Shown here one piece after another: positions 17,851 through 26,262 of a stretch of DNA of 64,000 bases (positions are counted from its first letter, which is position 1; every line of letters begins with the position of its first letter). The stretch is from assembly GCA_963749535.1 (NCBI GenBank), contig CAVVNF010000003.1, positions 1 through 64,000 on the forward strand, given 5' to 3'. A program made the position numbers and the translations under genes. Below the pieces are notes generated by a model, which ran no database searches, was not told where the DNA came from, and saw nothing but the letters and a program-made list of their open reading frames with translations. Source of the stretch: Chersky-299 sp963749535. GTDB lineage: Bacteria; Actinomycetota; Thermoleophilia; RBG-16-64-13.

Positions 17851-17922
17851 CTGGGGCGGCAGGATTCGAACCTACGAATGACGGGACCAAAACCCGTTGC
17901 CTTACCACTTGGCCACGCCCCA
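17851..17922 (-). tRNA. tRNA-Gln (anticodon UUG)
   Basis: The minus strand folds with acceptor arms TGGGGCG and CGCCCCA, anticodon loop TTTTGGT (anticodon UUG) and T-loop GGTTCGAATCC. The length is 72 bases, without an encoded CCA. It stands directly upstream of glmU on the same strand and is probably processed from the same or an adjoining transcript. Confidence 0.92.
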
Positions 17923-18144
17923 ACGCTCTGGCTGCGAAGGCCGCGCCTCGCGAGCGGACGAAGTATAGGCTAGCCGCGGGAGGGGTGTCAAGGAATGGGC
18001 GGGGGACGGCCATCGGAGCTCCTATCACCTTCTTTAGGCAAACGCTTCGGCGAATCTGGTGGGAGCTATGGCACAGAAGCCGCTAAAGCAACGAAAAGCA
18101 GAGGACGATAGTCAGGGCGAGTCCTCAAAATGTCAGGAAAGACC

Positions 18145-18405
18145 ATGGAGACCCGAGAACGCACTGTGCGCGTGAGTGTGCAGGCCAAGAATTTCAGGTA
18201 CGAGGGAGACGTGGTCGTGCCGACAGGCGGCTACCGGTCCCGCCTGCTCGATCTCATGAATACCAATACCAAGTTTCTCGCCCTCACCGACGTTCTGGTG
18301 CGTAGAGCCGGCGATGGACTTGCCGGAGATCCCGTCTCATACGACGTGCTTCTTATTCGCAAAGGCGAGATCGAGTTCGTCGTCCCGCTGAACGATGCCT
18401 GGTAA
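18145..18405 (+). CDS. Small DUF6812-like protein
   Basis: The ATG at 18145 is preferred over the one at 18130 because AGGAAAG lies just before it. The product of about 86 residues has VRVSVQAKNFRYEGDVVVP, then GGYRSRLLDLMNTNTKFLAL and a closing DVLLIRKGEIEFVVPL. This resembles small beta-rich proteins of unknown function (DUF6812 type) found in anaerobic actinobacteria. A short upstream frame from ATG 18067 (lysine- and glutamine-rich, preceded by GGTGGGAG) could be the true N-terminus if a base is wrong near 18130. It overlaps the next gene by 11 bases. Confidence 0.55.
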   Translation: METRERTVRVSVQAKNFRYEGDVVVPTGGYRSRLLDLMNTNTKFLALTDVLVRRAGDGLAGDPVSYDVLLIRKGEIEFVVPLNDAW

Positions 18406-18736
18406 CAGCTCGCCGGCCTCACTGCAGATACTCGAGCTTCTCGACCTTGGCGCCGTAGAGTTCATGGTCGACTTGGCCGACGGGAGCGTAAAGTACGGCG
18501 TCCTGTCTTCCAGAGGATTCATGGGGATGCGCGACCGGCTGTTCGCCGTCCCGTGGCACGCGATTTCCGTTGACACCTGCGGTAAACGGCTGGTCGTCAA
18601 CATGAGCAAAGAAATGCTCGACAAGGCCCCGAGCTTCGAGAAGGACTTCTGGCCTGACATGGGCAAGGAAGACTTCCGGATTGAGATGCTCGGTTACTAC
18701 GGGTCCGGAGCCACCGCCCACGATCCGCTGCATTGA
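18395..18736 (+). CDS. PRC-barrel domain protein
   Basis: This 113-residue product shows EFMVDLADGSVKYGVLSS, GMRDRLFAVPWHAISVDTCG, then VVNMSKEMLDKAPSFEKDFWP. This is the typical PRC-barrel core followed by the (D/E)xLxxAPxFxxDxWPD tail seen in stand-alone bacterial members. The first 15 residues look unlike the usual leading strand of the barrel, so the N-terminus may be shifted by a base error. Coupled to the preceding small gene. Function unknown; relatives are linked to RNA processing or photosynthesis in other groups. Confidence 0.65.
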   Translation: MPGNSSPASLQILELLDLGAVEFMVDLADGSVKYGVLSSRGFMGMRDRLFAVPWHAISVDTCGKRLVVNMSKEMLDKAPSFEKDFWPDMGKEDFRIEMLGYYGSGATAHDPLH

Positions 18737-18836
18737 TCTCCAGATAGCCGCACCTACACGCGGCCGAAGGCAGTTGTGTCGCAGAACGGCGCGGCTTGCG
18801 CTGTTCCGTGGCCGTCCGCCGAGGAATGCTTGCCCC

Positions 18837-19820
18837 TTACAGGATCGTTCCGGCTGAAACCGCCCGAGCGTTGAATCCTCGCCGCCGGACTGCCTCGGAG
18901 ACATCTTCCGCCGCGGCGCGGGTTCGGCAGATACCGAACACTGTGGACCCGGAGCCGCTCATGAGAGCCCCCAGAGCCCCCTCCTCCGTCAGCGCGCGCT
19001 TTGCAGCCACCAGAGGGGGAAACAGGCTGAAGCTCGCATCTTCGAGATCATTCTCCAAGAGCGGCACGACCGCCGGTGGGGCGCTCATCTCGTCGAGGTC
19101 GCCGCACGTGACCGCGTGCGAGAGCGCGAGCCAACTAGCCTTGGCCGCGGCCGTCCTCTCCGAAAACGCGCGAGGATCTTCCGCGGGGCGGCGCGCATCG
19201 AACGACTCGTAGACCCTGGCAGTCGAAAGATGGTGGTCGAGGTAGACGAGCGCAAGGTGCATGCCCGGCAACCTCAGCATCTGCAGGAGCTCGCCGATCC
19301 CCTGGCCGATCGAGGGCTGCGGGTTCAGGAAGAAGGCGACATCGGCTCCAAGGACCCGGGCGAGGGTCCGCAGAGTCGCGTCATCGAGCTCGGGGCCTCC
19401 AGCCTCTGCAAGTATCCGCGCGCCGGCAAGAAGGGACACCGCGGCGTTAGAGCTTCCTCCCCCAAGCCCCGCCCCTACAGGGATGTGCTTCCGCACGTGG
19501 ACTTGCCCGTCGAAGGCCCAGCCCGTGTGCGACTCGATAGCTCGAAGAGCGCGAGCAGCTAGGTTGGCTTCGCCCTCGATGGCTGAGCAGACTACCTGCA
19601 GACCGCATTCGCCCGGGCCTGACGCCCCTGTCCCAGGCGCCAAAGGCTGATCTCCTGGTGCCGCGGGGCGAGGTGGCCGCGCCTCCAGGTCGAACTCGAG
19701 TTCGTCGAAGACGTCTACAGGCATGAACACAGTGAAGAGTTCGTGGTAGCCGTTTTCCATGCGCGGTCCGACGAGCAACGAAAGGTTGACCTTAGCAGGA
19801 GCGCGTTCGCTCAGGTGCAT
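18837..19820 (-). CDS. ispE: 4-diphosphocytidyl-2-C-methyl-D-erythritol kinase
   Basis: A GHMP-family kinase of the MEP isoprenoid pathway that phosphorylates CDP-ME. Signatures are APAKVNLSLLVGPRMENGYH, the ATP-binding HIPVGAGLGGGSSNAAVS, and the C-terminal ALMSGSGSTVFGI. Start at ATG 19820 because conservation begins at MHLSERAPAKVNL; the longer frame reads through a hairpin. The 327-residue length fits. A proline/glycine-rich insertion lies at about residues 55-75. It sits within the rsmA-ispE neighbourhood common in Gram-positive bacteria, although an S-layer gene is inserted between them. Confidence 0.92.
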   Translation of the reverse strand: MHLSERAPAKVNLSLLVGPRMENGYHELFTVFMPVDVFDELEFDLEARPPRPAAPGDQPLAPGTGASGPGECGLQVVCSAIEGEANLAARALRAIESHTGWAFDGQVHVRKHIPVGAGLGGGSSNAAVSLLAGARILAEAGGPELDDATLRTLARVLGADVAFFLNPQPSIGQGIGELLQMLRLPGMHLALVYLDHHLSTARVYESFDARRPAEDPRAFSERTAAAKASWLALSHAVTCGDLDEMSAPPAVVPLLENDLEDASFSLFPPLVAAKRALTEEGALGALMSGSGSTVFGICRTRAAAEDVSEAVRRRGFNARAVSAGTIL

Positions 19821-19903
19821 CGGGGACCGGCCCTCCACGGGGTGGTTTTGCGGTAAGGCGCGCCTTCGGCAAGACGCGGAGGCGCGCCTGCACCAGCATA
19901 GCA

Positions 19904-19929
19904 GCCCGGCGCCTGTGAAGGCGCCGGGC
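19904..19929 (-). terminator. Strong GC hairpin after the S-layer-homology gene
   Basis: GCCCGGCGCCT and AGGCGCCGGGC form a perfect 11-bp stem with the loop GTGA, 48 bases past the stop of the SLH gene on the minus strand. No T-run follows, so it would act as a non-canonical terminator or a processing stem. A second, weaker GC hairpin lies at about 19857-19887. Confidence 0.6.
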
Positions 19930-19977
19930 AAGCTGGGCCGACCGTGATTGGCGGAGTACGCCATATGCCGACGAGGT

Positions 19978-21561
19978 CTAGTGAGCGGCGTCCTTGGTCA
20001 AGCTGAGGGTAATCGTTATCGGACTCGTCTGGTCCGTACCTCTCAGGTATGCATGATCTACATAGCCGTGAGCGAAATCGGAATCCGGCCAGATATAGAG
20101 GAGCTGCGACGGAACGCTGTGGATGTACGCGTCCAGCATCATGGTGCTCGAGAGCGTCATGCCGGTGGGCAGCCCGGACGTGGTATCCAGGTGATATTCA
20201 CCGCTCGCAGCGATGCTGGTGCCTAAGCTGAGCGACAGTGTTAGCGGTCCCAGACCCGGGGGGACATCGTAGCCGAACAGGGGCAAGAACGGCGCCATGT
20301 CGAAGCTGAGCGGGATATCGATGTTCGTGGTCGCGATGTTGAACCCGAGATCCGCGACCCCGGAGCTAAAGGACAGGTAGTTAAGCTTGGTATCGACATC
20401 CATGATCTTCTTGCCCAGCATCGTGTAGCTCTTCGGGACGTCCAGCTGGTCGCCGGGCTTCGCCAATTGTCCCGAGTACGGCAGCATCAGCGCTGAGGTA
20501 ATCGGGGTGAGGAAGGTAGCAAGCCCAGCCACTGTGGTCTGGTCGAGGGCTTGCTCTGACTTGCCCTTGGTCGCGTAGGAAATGCCGAGCAGGGTGCCCT
20601 GATTGTCCACTCGCAGGAGTGCGTAGGCAGGCAGGCTCTGGTCCACGTCCGTCTGGGAGAAGAACTGGTTTTCCGGCACCGTCAGGGAGTCGACAGTCAG
20701 TTTGATGGTCACCTGCCCGTTGGCCACCGCCACCGTCTGCACGCTGAGGTGACCTGTGATGGTGCTCGCCGTGAGTGTTGCCGGCCAGATCCTGCCCACT
20801 ATCGTATGCTCGACAGCATAGATCGTGGGGGTGTTGATGGTGAACGTGAAGCCTACCGGGCCGGCGGGCTTGAGGTTGGCGAACGCAGGAAGCGTAGTAT
20901 CCGGCGCCTGGGCTTTCAGGAGATTCGAAAGCATCTGGGCGCACTCGCCTCGGGTGGCCGGCGCTGAGAAATCAAATGCGCTGCCCACTCCCTGAAGCCC
21001 GGCGAGCAGCCCCGCCGACTCTGCTTTGCAGGCGTTCAGGAAGTGGTCGTGCGTGGCGAACTGGCTCTCACTGAAAGTGGGCACGAAGGACGCCGGAGGA
21101 TCAGGAAGGTTCGCGGCCCGGGCTACCATCGTTATGAGTTGCTGCCGGGTGATTGGGTCGTAAGGGGCGAAAGTGGTAGCCGTCTTGCCGGTGGTGATCC
21201 CAAGCAAGGCACACGCCGCTACGTATTTGGCTGGGTACAACGGATCGCTGGCATTCGGCGTTTGGTCGACATCGGTGAACGGGCACGTCGCCGCGGCCAC
21301 GTCCCCATAGCCCATCGTTAGCACGATCATCTTGGCGAACTGCTGACGCGTGACGGGATCATTGGGCTTGAATAGGTCGCCTGGAAAGCCGTTGATGATG
21401 TGACGATTCGAAAGGTCCGTGATGGCCGCCGCGTAGGGGCTGTCCACCGGGACGTCGGTGAAAGCCAATGCGATGCCGGTGAATCCCAGCACGACAGCCA
21501 ACACGAAAAGGGCGATGCCAACGCCCACGGCAAGTCGAGAACGAGAGCTGTTTCCGCGCAT
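19978..21561 (-). CDS. Secreted S-layer homology (SLH) domain protein
   Basis: The 527-residue protein has a signal peptide (ALFVLAVVLGFTGIALAF) and then three SLH-like repeats: FTDVPVDSPYAAAITDLSNR with VTRQQFAKMIVLTMG, FTDVDQTP with YVAACALLGI and ITRQQLITMVARA, and a third ending ATRGECAQMLSNLLKA (to about residue 215). SLH domains bind pyruvylated cell-wall polymers. The remaining 300 residues are rich in beta-strand-type sequence, have no match I recognise and carry no cysteines. It interrupts the ispE-rsmA block and has its own leader region with an inverted repeat, so it is probably transcribed separately. Confidence 0.78.
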   Translation of the reverse strand: MRGNSSRSRLAVGVGIALFVLAVVLGFTGIALAFTDVPVDSPYAAAITDLSNRHIINGFPGDLFKPNDPVTRQQFAKMIVLTMGYGDVAAATCPFTDVDQTPNASDPLYPAKYVAACALLGITTGKTATTFAPYDPITRQQLITMVARAANLPDPPASFVPTFSESQFATHDHFLNACKAESAGLLAGLQGVGSAFDFSAPATRGECAQMLSNLLKAQAPDTTLPAFANLKPAGPVGFTFTINTPTIYAVEHTIVGRIWPATLTASTITGHLSVQTVAVANGQVTIKLTVDSLTVPENQFFSQTDVDQSLPAYALLRVDNQGTLLGISYATKGKSEQALDQTTVAGLATFLTPITSALMLPYSGQLAKPGDQLDVPKSYTMLGKKIMDVDTKLNYLSFSSGVADLGFNIATTNIDIPLSFDMAPFLPLFGYDVPPGLGPLTLSLSLGTSIAASGEYHLDTTSGLPTGMTLSSTMMLDAYIHSVPSQLLYIWPDSDFAHGYVDHAYLRGTDQTSPITITLSLTKDAAH

Positions 21562-21669
21562 AACGTCCCCCCGACGGACGATATTGCCGTACTTTCACAT
21601 AGCATAGGTTTAGCACCGATCTGCCGCTAACGAAAGTACCATTCGACGACGGAAAGCGAGCTTCGCGAG

Positions 21670-21692
21670 CTCGGAAACGTCATCTTTCCGAG
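21670..21692 (-). terminator. Hairpin overlapping the end of rsmA
   Basis: CTCGGAAA and TTTCCGAG pair across the loop GATGACG; the 5' arm overlaps the last codons and stop of rsmA. It could end or attenuate the rsmA transcript before the S-layer gene. No T-tract follows, so confidence is moderate. Confidence 0.4.
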
Positions 21693-22579
21693 AGCAAGCC
21701 GGCCAGCGCTACGAACTGCCCAGGCGATAGTCGCTCCGCCCGCACGCCCACGGGTGCGCCGATGGATTCCACGAGGTCGAGCGCTTGTTCTCGAGGCAAG
21801 TCGAGACCGGCCGCCAGGGCATTGGCCAGAGTCTTGCGCCGTTGGCCGAAGGCGGCCTGGATGACGGCCTTTAGAGGGACGGGGTCACAGGTGGGGAGAT
21901 CGTCCGCAGGGAGACGATCGAGCACGAGTAGGCTCGAGTCGACGTGCGGCTGAGGATAGAAGATGGACCGGGAGAGTGGCCGGCTGCGCACGATCCGCGC
22001 ATAGAGCTGCACCCACACCGACAGGATGCCGTAGGTCTTGCTTCCTGGGGCGGCAGCGATGCGTTCCGCCACCTCCCTCTGCACCATGACGCAGTAGCGG
22101 CGCACGCCCGGCAACCGCTGCAAAGACTCGATGATGAACGGACCAGCCACCGAGTAAGGCAGGTTGCTCGCACACAAAGTCGGGAGCGGGTCTAAGCCCT
22201 CGAGCGGCGCCTTGAGCACGTCCTGAAAGTGCAGAGTGACTTTGGGGTCACCTCCCAGGACGTCCCCTAGGGTGGCTACGAGCGGCGCCTCCAGACTCCT
22301 GTCCACCTCGAACGCGTGCACGTGACCCGCGACCGCGGCCAGCGCACCGGTGAGAACCCCGAGACCCGCTCCCACTTCAAGGACAACGTCGTTTGGAGCA
22401 CATTCCAATTGAGTGAGGATGACGCCCAGGATGTTGTCGTCGATGAGGAAATTCTGCCCGAGGTCGCGCTTCGGAATGATGCCGAACTCCGCGAGGCGTG
22501 CCAACGAGATCTGTCGCAGGACAGGGGAAGGCTCGCCACCGTTCACACGAGTCGGCCTGTCAGTCCGTATCGTCGACAC
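21680..22579 (-). CDS. rsmA: 16S rRNA (adenine1518/1519-N6) dimethyltransferase RsmA
   Basis: Dimethylates two adjacent adenosines near the 3' end of 16S rRNA. It has the family marks: KRDLGQNFLIDDNIL, SAM motif I VLEVGAGLGVLTGAL, motif IV NLPYSVAGPFI (the NLPY catalytic box), MVQREVAERIAA, and the C-terminal AFGQRRKTLANAL helix. The 299-residue length is normal. It overlaps the small zinc protein upstream by 20 bases, so the tatD, zinc protein and rsmA cistrons are coupled. Loss of this enzyme gives kasugamycin resistance in other bacteria. Confidence 0.95.
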   Translation of the reverse strand: MSTIRTDRPTRVNGGEPSPVLRQISLARLAEFGIIPKRDLGQNFLIDDNILGVILTQLECAPNDVVLEVGAGLGVLTGALAAVAGHVHAFEVDRSLEAPLVATLGDVLGGDPKVTLHFQDVLKAPLEGLDPLPTLCASNLPYSVAGPFIIESLQRLPGVRRYCVMVQREVAERIAAAPGSKTYGILSVWVQLYARIVRSRPLSRSIFYPQPHVDSSLLVLDRLPADDLPTCDPVPLKAVIQAAFGQRRKTLANALAAGLDLPREQALDLVESIGAPVGVRAERLSPGQFVALAGLLSER

Positions 22580-22748
22580 GTAGAATCGGCGCGTCCAGCC
22601 TGTTCAGGAAGTCGCGCAACGGTCCAGGTCGGTTGGCTTCCGCGAACTCGAGACACCCGTCGCAGATGCCGTGACTCACGTGTTCGCAGTCCGCGCTAGA
22701 AACATCGCGGGACAACTCAGTGCCGCACCACGCACAAAGGCTCTTCAC
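22560..22748 (-). CDS. Small zinc-ribbon-like protein between tatD and rsmA
   Basis: GTG at 22748 is chosen because it overlaps the tatD stop (GTGA); the longer ATG frame would lie 58 bases inside tatD. The product of about 62 residues has LCAWCGTELSRD, then HVSHGICDGCLEF, a CxxC...CxxC pair with an HGIC motif also seen at the ends of some sensor kinases. The tail LRDFLNRLDAPILRVDDTD is conserved-looking and acidic. Coupled to rsmA. No function can be assigned; a metal-binding regulatory or structural role is likely. Confidence 0.6.
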   Translation of the reverse strand: MKSLCAWCGTELSRDVSSADCEHVSHGICDGCLEFAEANRPGPLRDFLNRLDAPILRVDDTD

Positions 22749-23539
22749 ATCGTTCTCGCTTGGATCCTCAGACGCGGATATGCCCGCAAGGCATTCTCGC
22801 ACAGCCGGGCGGCAAGCTCTTGCACAGCGATTCCCCGCTGCCGCGCCGCGAACTCATACGTGTGGACCACCAACGCGGACGAGTTCGGACGGCCGCGGAA
22901 CGGCACCGGCGCGAGAAATGGTGCATCCGTTTCCAGAAGTAATCGATCCTCGGGCACTGAGCGGAGAGCGGCCTGCAGTGCACTCGCGTTCTTGAAAGTA
23001 ACGTTGCCGGCGAAACTCAGGTAGTACCCGCGGGCCACCAACTCCGGGAGCCTTTCGGGAAGCGAGAAGCAGTGCAACACCACCGTGAGCCCGGCACCAT
23101 CGGAGTCGAGAAGGCGGAGAGTATCGTCCGCGGCATCGCGCGAATGGATGACCACGGGAAGGCCGACGGCACCTGCCATCACCAAGTGGCGCGCGAACAC
23201 CTTCTTCTGGACGCCGCGCGGCACAGGGTTGCGATAGTAGTCCAGGCCGGTCTCGCCCAAGGCGACCACCTTGGGATGGTCCATCAGGGCGGCCAGCCGG
23301 TCGAACCCATCCTCGTCGGCGTCGGCCGCGTCGTGCGGGTGGTACCCGATGGTCGCCCAGACACCCGGAAAACGTTCGGCCTGCTCCAACGCCCACGCTG
23401 ATGACGCCACGTTCACCGCGGAGTGGATCACCGTGCCCACCCCGGCTAGCGCGGCCAGGCAGATCAGTTCTTCCGTTGGGCGCGGACCACCATCAAGGCC
23501 GATATCGTCCAGGTGGGTGTGATTGTCGATGTAGGTCAC
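22745..23539 (-). CDS. tatD: TatD-family metal-dependent hydrolase/DNase
   Basis: Start at GTG 23539 (YIDNHTHLDDIG), since the upstream extension is not conserved. The metal-binding residues appear in DNHTHLDD, GETGLDYYRNP, PVVIHSRDA, VLHCF and LLETDAPFLAPVPFRGRPN, in the proper order for TatD enzymes, which act as 3'-5' exonucleases or DNA/RNA repair hydrolases. At 264 residues it has the normal length. It sits 25 bases after metG, the usual metG-tatD-rsmA order. Confidence 0.9.
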   Translation of the reverse strand: MTYIDNHTHLDDIGLDGGPRPTEELICLAALAGVGTVIHSAVNVASSAWALEQAERFPGVWATIGYHPHDAADADEDGFDRLAALMDHPKVVALGETGLDYYRNPVPRGVQKKVFARHLVMAGAVGLPVVIHSRDAADDTLRLLDSDGAGLTVVLHCFSLPERLPELVARGYYLSFAGNVTFKNASALQAALRSVPEDRLLLETDAPFLAPVPFRGRPNSSALVVHTYEFAARQRGIAVQELAARLCENALRAYPRLRIQARTM

Positions 23540-23564
23540 GAGGCGCTGGTCCGGCCAGCCAGAG

Positions 23565-25179
23565 TCAGTCTTCGATGCGCGGGAAAAGAGCTGTGCCGGC
23601 CACCACGCTCGAGCCCCCGGGCAGCAGACCCCAGCGGGCCTGGTCCCAACTTGGACCCGCCACCTGCTCGATGCCGGCACCAACCTGCGCGCCACCCGCG
23701 GCCCTAGGCGCGAACGTCTCCGCCCCGGCACCGCCCAGCCCCAGCCGGGCGCTGATTTGCTGCGCTGTCTCGGGGATGAACGGATGCAGCATCACAGAGA
23801 GGAGGCGCAGCCCTTCCGCCAGGTCCCACAACGTCGCGTCGAGTGCGGCGGCAGCCGCGCCGGCGGCGCCTTCGGCGGCCGCCTCCTTGGCCTGCTTCCA
23901 GGGAGCCTGCTCTTCGACGTACCGGTTCAAGCGGCGCACGAGCATCCAGATCGTCTCCAGCGCGGCGCTCAGGTCCATCTCTCCCAGTTGTCGCCGTGCC
24001 GTTGCCGCAGTCTCGTCGGCTTCGGCCGCGAGCGGGGAGTCGGCCGGGGTGCGGCCTGGGGGCGGCGAGGGCACCGAGCCGCCCCGGTACTTGGCGATCA
24101 TCGAGGTGGTCCGCGAAACCAGGTTGCCCAGCTCGTTCGCCAACTCGCTGTTGTAGCGGGCCTTGAAGCCCTCCTCGCTCACCATGCCATCCTGCCCGAA
24201 GCTCACCTCGCGCAGGCAATAGAACCGGAAGGGGTCCGCGCCGTACTGCTCGATCAGCGGGAAGGGGTCCATCACGTTCCCCCGGGTCTTGGACATCTTC
24301 TCCCCGCCCAGCTTGAGGTAGCCGTGGATGAAGAGATGCTCGGGGAGCTCGTATCCCGCCGACATGAGGAGCGCCGGCCAGATGATGGCGTGGAACTTGA
24401 GGATGTCCTGCGCCATGAGGTGGTACGTCGGGGGCCAGAAACGGGAGACAAGATCTTGCCCAGGAGCGAAATGCAGCGCACTCAGATAGCTAATCGAGCG
24501 CGTCGATCCACACGTAGATCACCTGAGACGGGTCCCAGGGCACACTGATACCCCACTTGAGGGTGGCGCGAGAGATGGAGATATCGTCCAGACCCTGCTC
24601 GATGAAAGAAAGCGCCTCGTTGAACCGATGACGGGGACGGATCCACTCGGGATTGGCCCGGTAGTGGTCGAGCAAGCGCTCCTGGTAGGCAGAGAGCCGG
24701 AAGAAATAGTTGTCTTCCTCCATCTTCACCGGCGGGGTGCCATGGTCCGGGCATAGTCCGTCCACCAGGTTCTCTTCGATGTAGTAGGCCTCGCAAGCCG
24801 GGCAATAGAGTCCGGCGTAGGAGCCCGTGTAGATATCGCCGTGGTCGTAACAGCGTTGGACAAAATCTTGCACAAAAGCTTCATGCTTCGGGTCGGTAGT
24901 GCGAAGCAGGAAATCGATGGTGGCGTTCACCTTGCGGGCCACTTCCCTGAACCGGACCACGATCTCGTCCGCGTGCTCCTTGGGAGTCAGACCTCGGGCA
25001 CAGGCCGCCTGCTCGATCTTGGTGCCGTGCTCGTCGGTGCCCGTGAGGAAGTAGACGTCGTCGCCCAGTTGGCGGTGGAAGCGGACGGCCACGTCGGCGG
25101 CCGTGGTGGTGTAGGCGTGACCGATGTGCGGCACATCGTTGACGTAGTAGATGGGTGTGGTGATGTAGAACTTGCCCAT
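23565..25179 (-). CDS. metG: Methionyl-tRNA synthetase, one frameshift
   Basis: Charges tRNA-Met. The N-terminal part (ATG 25179) has FYITTPIYYVNDVPHIGHAY with the HIGH box and the zinc knuckle CPACEAYY...CPDHG. The frame breaks at 24490 after VIYVWIDAL. Dropping one base there restores ISYLSALHF, and then FHAIIWPALLMSAG, LGGEKMSKTRGN (KMSKS-type loop) and the anticodon-binding domain (RRLNRYVEEQAPWKQAKE) follow to 23565. The corrected protein is about 537 residues and lacks the C-terminal tRNA-binding extension found in some species. A sequence error is more likely than a dead essential gene. Confidence 0.9.
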
Positions 25180-25327
25180 AGCCGAGCCAGTATAGCCAAG
25201 ATTCCGCGCTGCGGTCGACGGACGCCGGCGCGGCGACCAATCCGCGGGCCCATGCACCGACAGAGCCGCGAACGTCGACCACTACCCCAGGACGACCACC
25301 GGCGGACGAACAGGCATGGAAAAGCGC

Positions 25328-26227
25328 TCAGCTTACTTGTCCGCGGTCTTCCCTGGCTTCCAAAGCCAGCGCATACGCTCGGCGAGCAGGCAGTCCCGTC
25401 AAGCCGGCAACGATAACCGCGGCGACCTTGGTTCCCACGCCCTGGGCTAGCATCTGTCCCAACGCCTCCCGCGCCCGGGCCTCCAGGACCGCAGGCGCCA
25501 GCCCGAGACCAGAGTCGGAGGCCGCTTCCGCGCCTGAGCTTGCCGATGCCCGGGAGGCGGGTTGCCCGCCGGCGGATTCCAGCACCACCACGATCTCCCC
25601 TCTAACGAGGTCGCCCAAGCGCTCCAAGACCTCCGCCGCGTTGCCACGGATCGCCTCTTCGTGGATCTTGCTGAGTTCGCGGCACACGGCCAGTTGACGG
25701 GTGGGCCAGCGTTCGGAGATCGTCTCTAGAGACTTCCGCAGTCGCCGGGCAGACTCGAAAGCCACCACTGCCGCCCCCGTGCCGTCGAAGGCGGCGACCT
25801 GGGCGATCAGCTTTGTTTTGCCGCGAGAGAGGAAGCCCACAAAGGCGAAGCGGTCTGCCGGTAGACCGGAGAGCACCAGCGCGGTGGCCACAGATGACGG
25901 TCCGGGCAGCACGGTAACCGGTATGTCCTCAGCCGCGCACGCTCGCACCAACGAGAAACCTGGATCGGACAGACCCGGCATCCCCGCGTCCGACACCAGG
26001 GCGACATCCCGGCCCTCACGCAAGAGCGGCAGCAGCACCGAAAGCCGCTGCTCCTCGTTGTAGTCGTGGAAGCTCATCAGGCGGGCGACGATCCCATACC
26101 GGTCCAAAAGGATGCGGGTATGGCGCGTGTCCTCGCACGCCACCAACTCCACCTGCTTGAGGACTTCGAGTACCCGGAGGGTGACGTCCTTCAGGTTGCC
26201 GATGGGGGTGGGACAGATGTATAGCAT
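25328..26227 (-). CDS. rsmI: 16S rRNA (cytidine1402-2'-O)-methyltransferase RsmI
   Basis: A tetrapyrrole-methylase-fold enzyme that 2'-O-methylates C1402 of 16S rRNA. Motifs: LYICPTPIGNLKDVTLRVLE at the start, VACEDTRHTRILL, the SAM-binding VALVSDAGMPGLSDPG, TVLPGPSSVATALVLSGLP and FVGFLSRGK. The 299-residue length fits, although a Ser/Ala-rich insertion lies at about residues 222-240. The gene stands 148 bases upstream of metG with no evident feature between them, so metG may have its own promoter. Confidence 0.92.
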   Translation of the reverse strand: MLYICPTPIGNLKDVTLRVLEVLKQVELVACEDTRHTRILLDRYGIVARLMSFHDYNEEQRLSVLLPLLREGRDVALVSDAGMPGLSDPGFSLVRACAAEDIPVTVLPGPSSVATALVLSGLPADRFAFVGFLSRGKTKLIAQVAAFDGTGAAVVAFESARRLRKSLETISERWPTRQLAVCRELSKIHEEAIRGNAAEVLERLGDLVRGEIVVVLESAGGQPASRASASSGAEAASDSGLGLAPAVLEARAREALGQMLAQGVGTKVAAVIVAGLTGLPARRAYALALEAREDRGQVS

Positions 26228-26262
26228 GGCGATGACGGCTCCCGCGGAGAATCACTCGCCGG

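Noticed and set aside
23565..25179. A naturally split methionyl-tRNA synthetase
   Set aside because: The second half has no start signal and the frame is restored by removing one base inside a conserved segment (IDAL-ISYL), so a base error explains it more simply.
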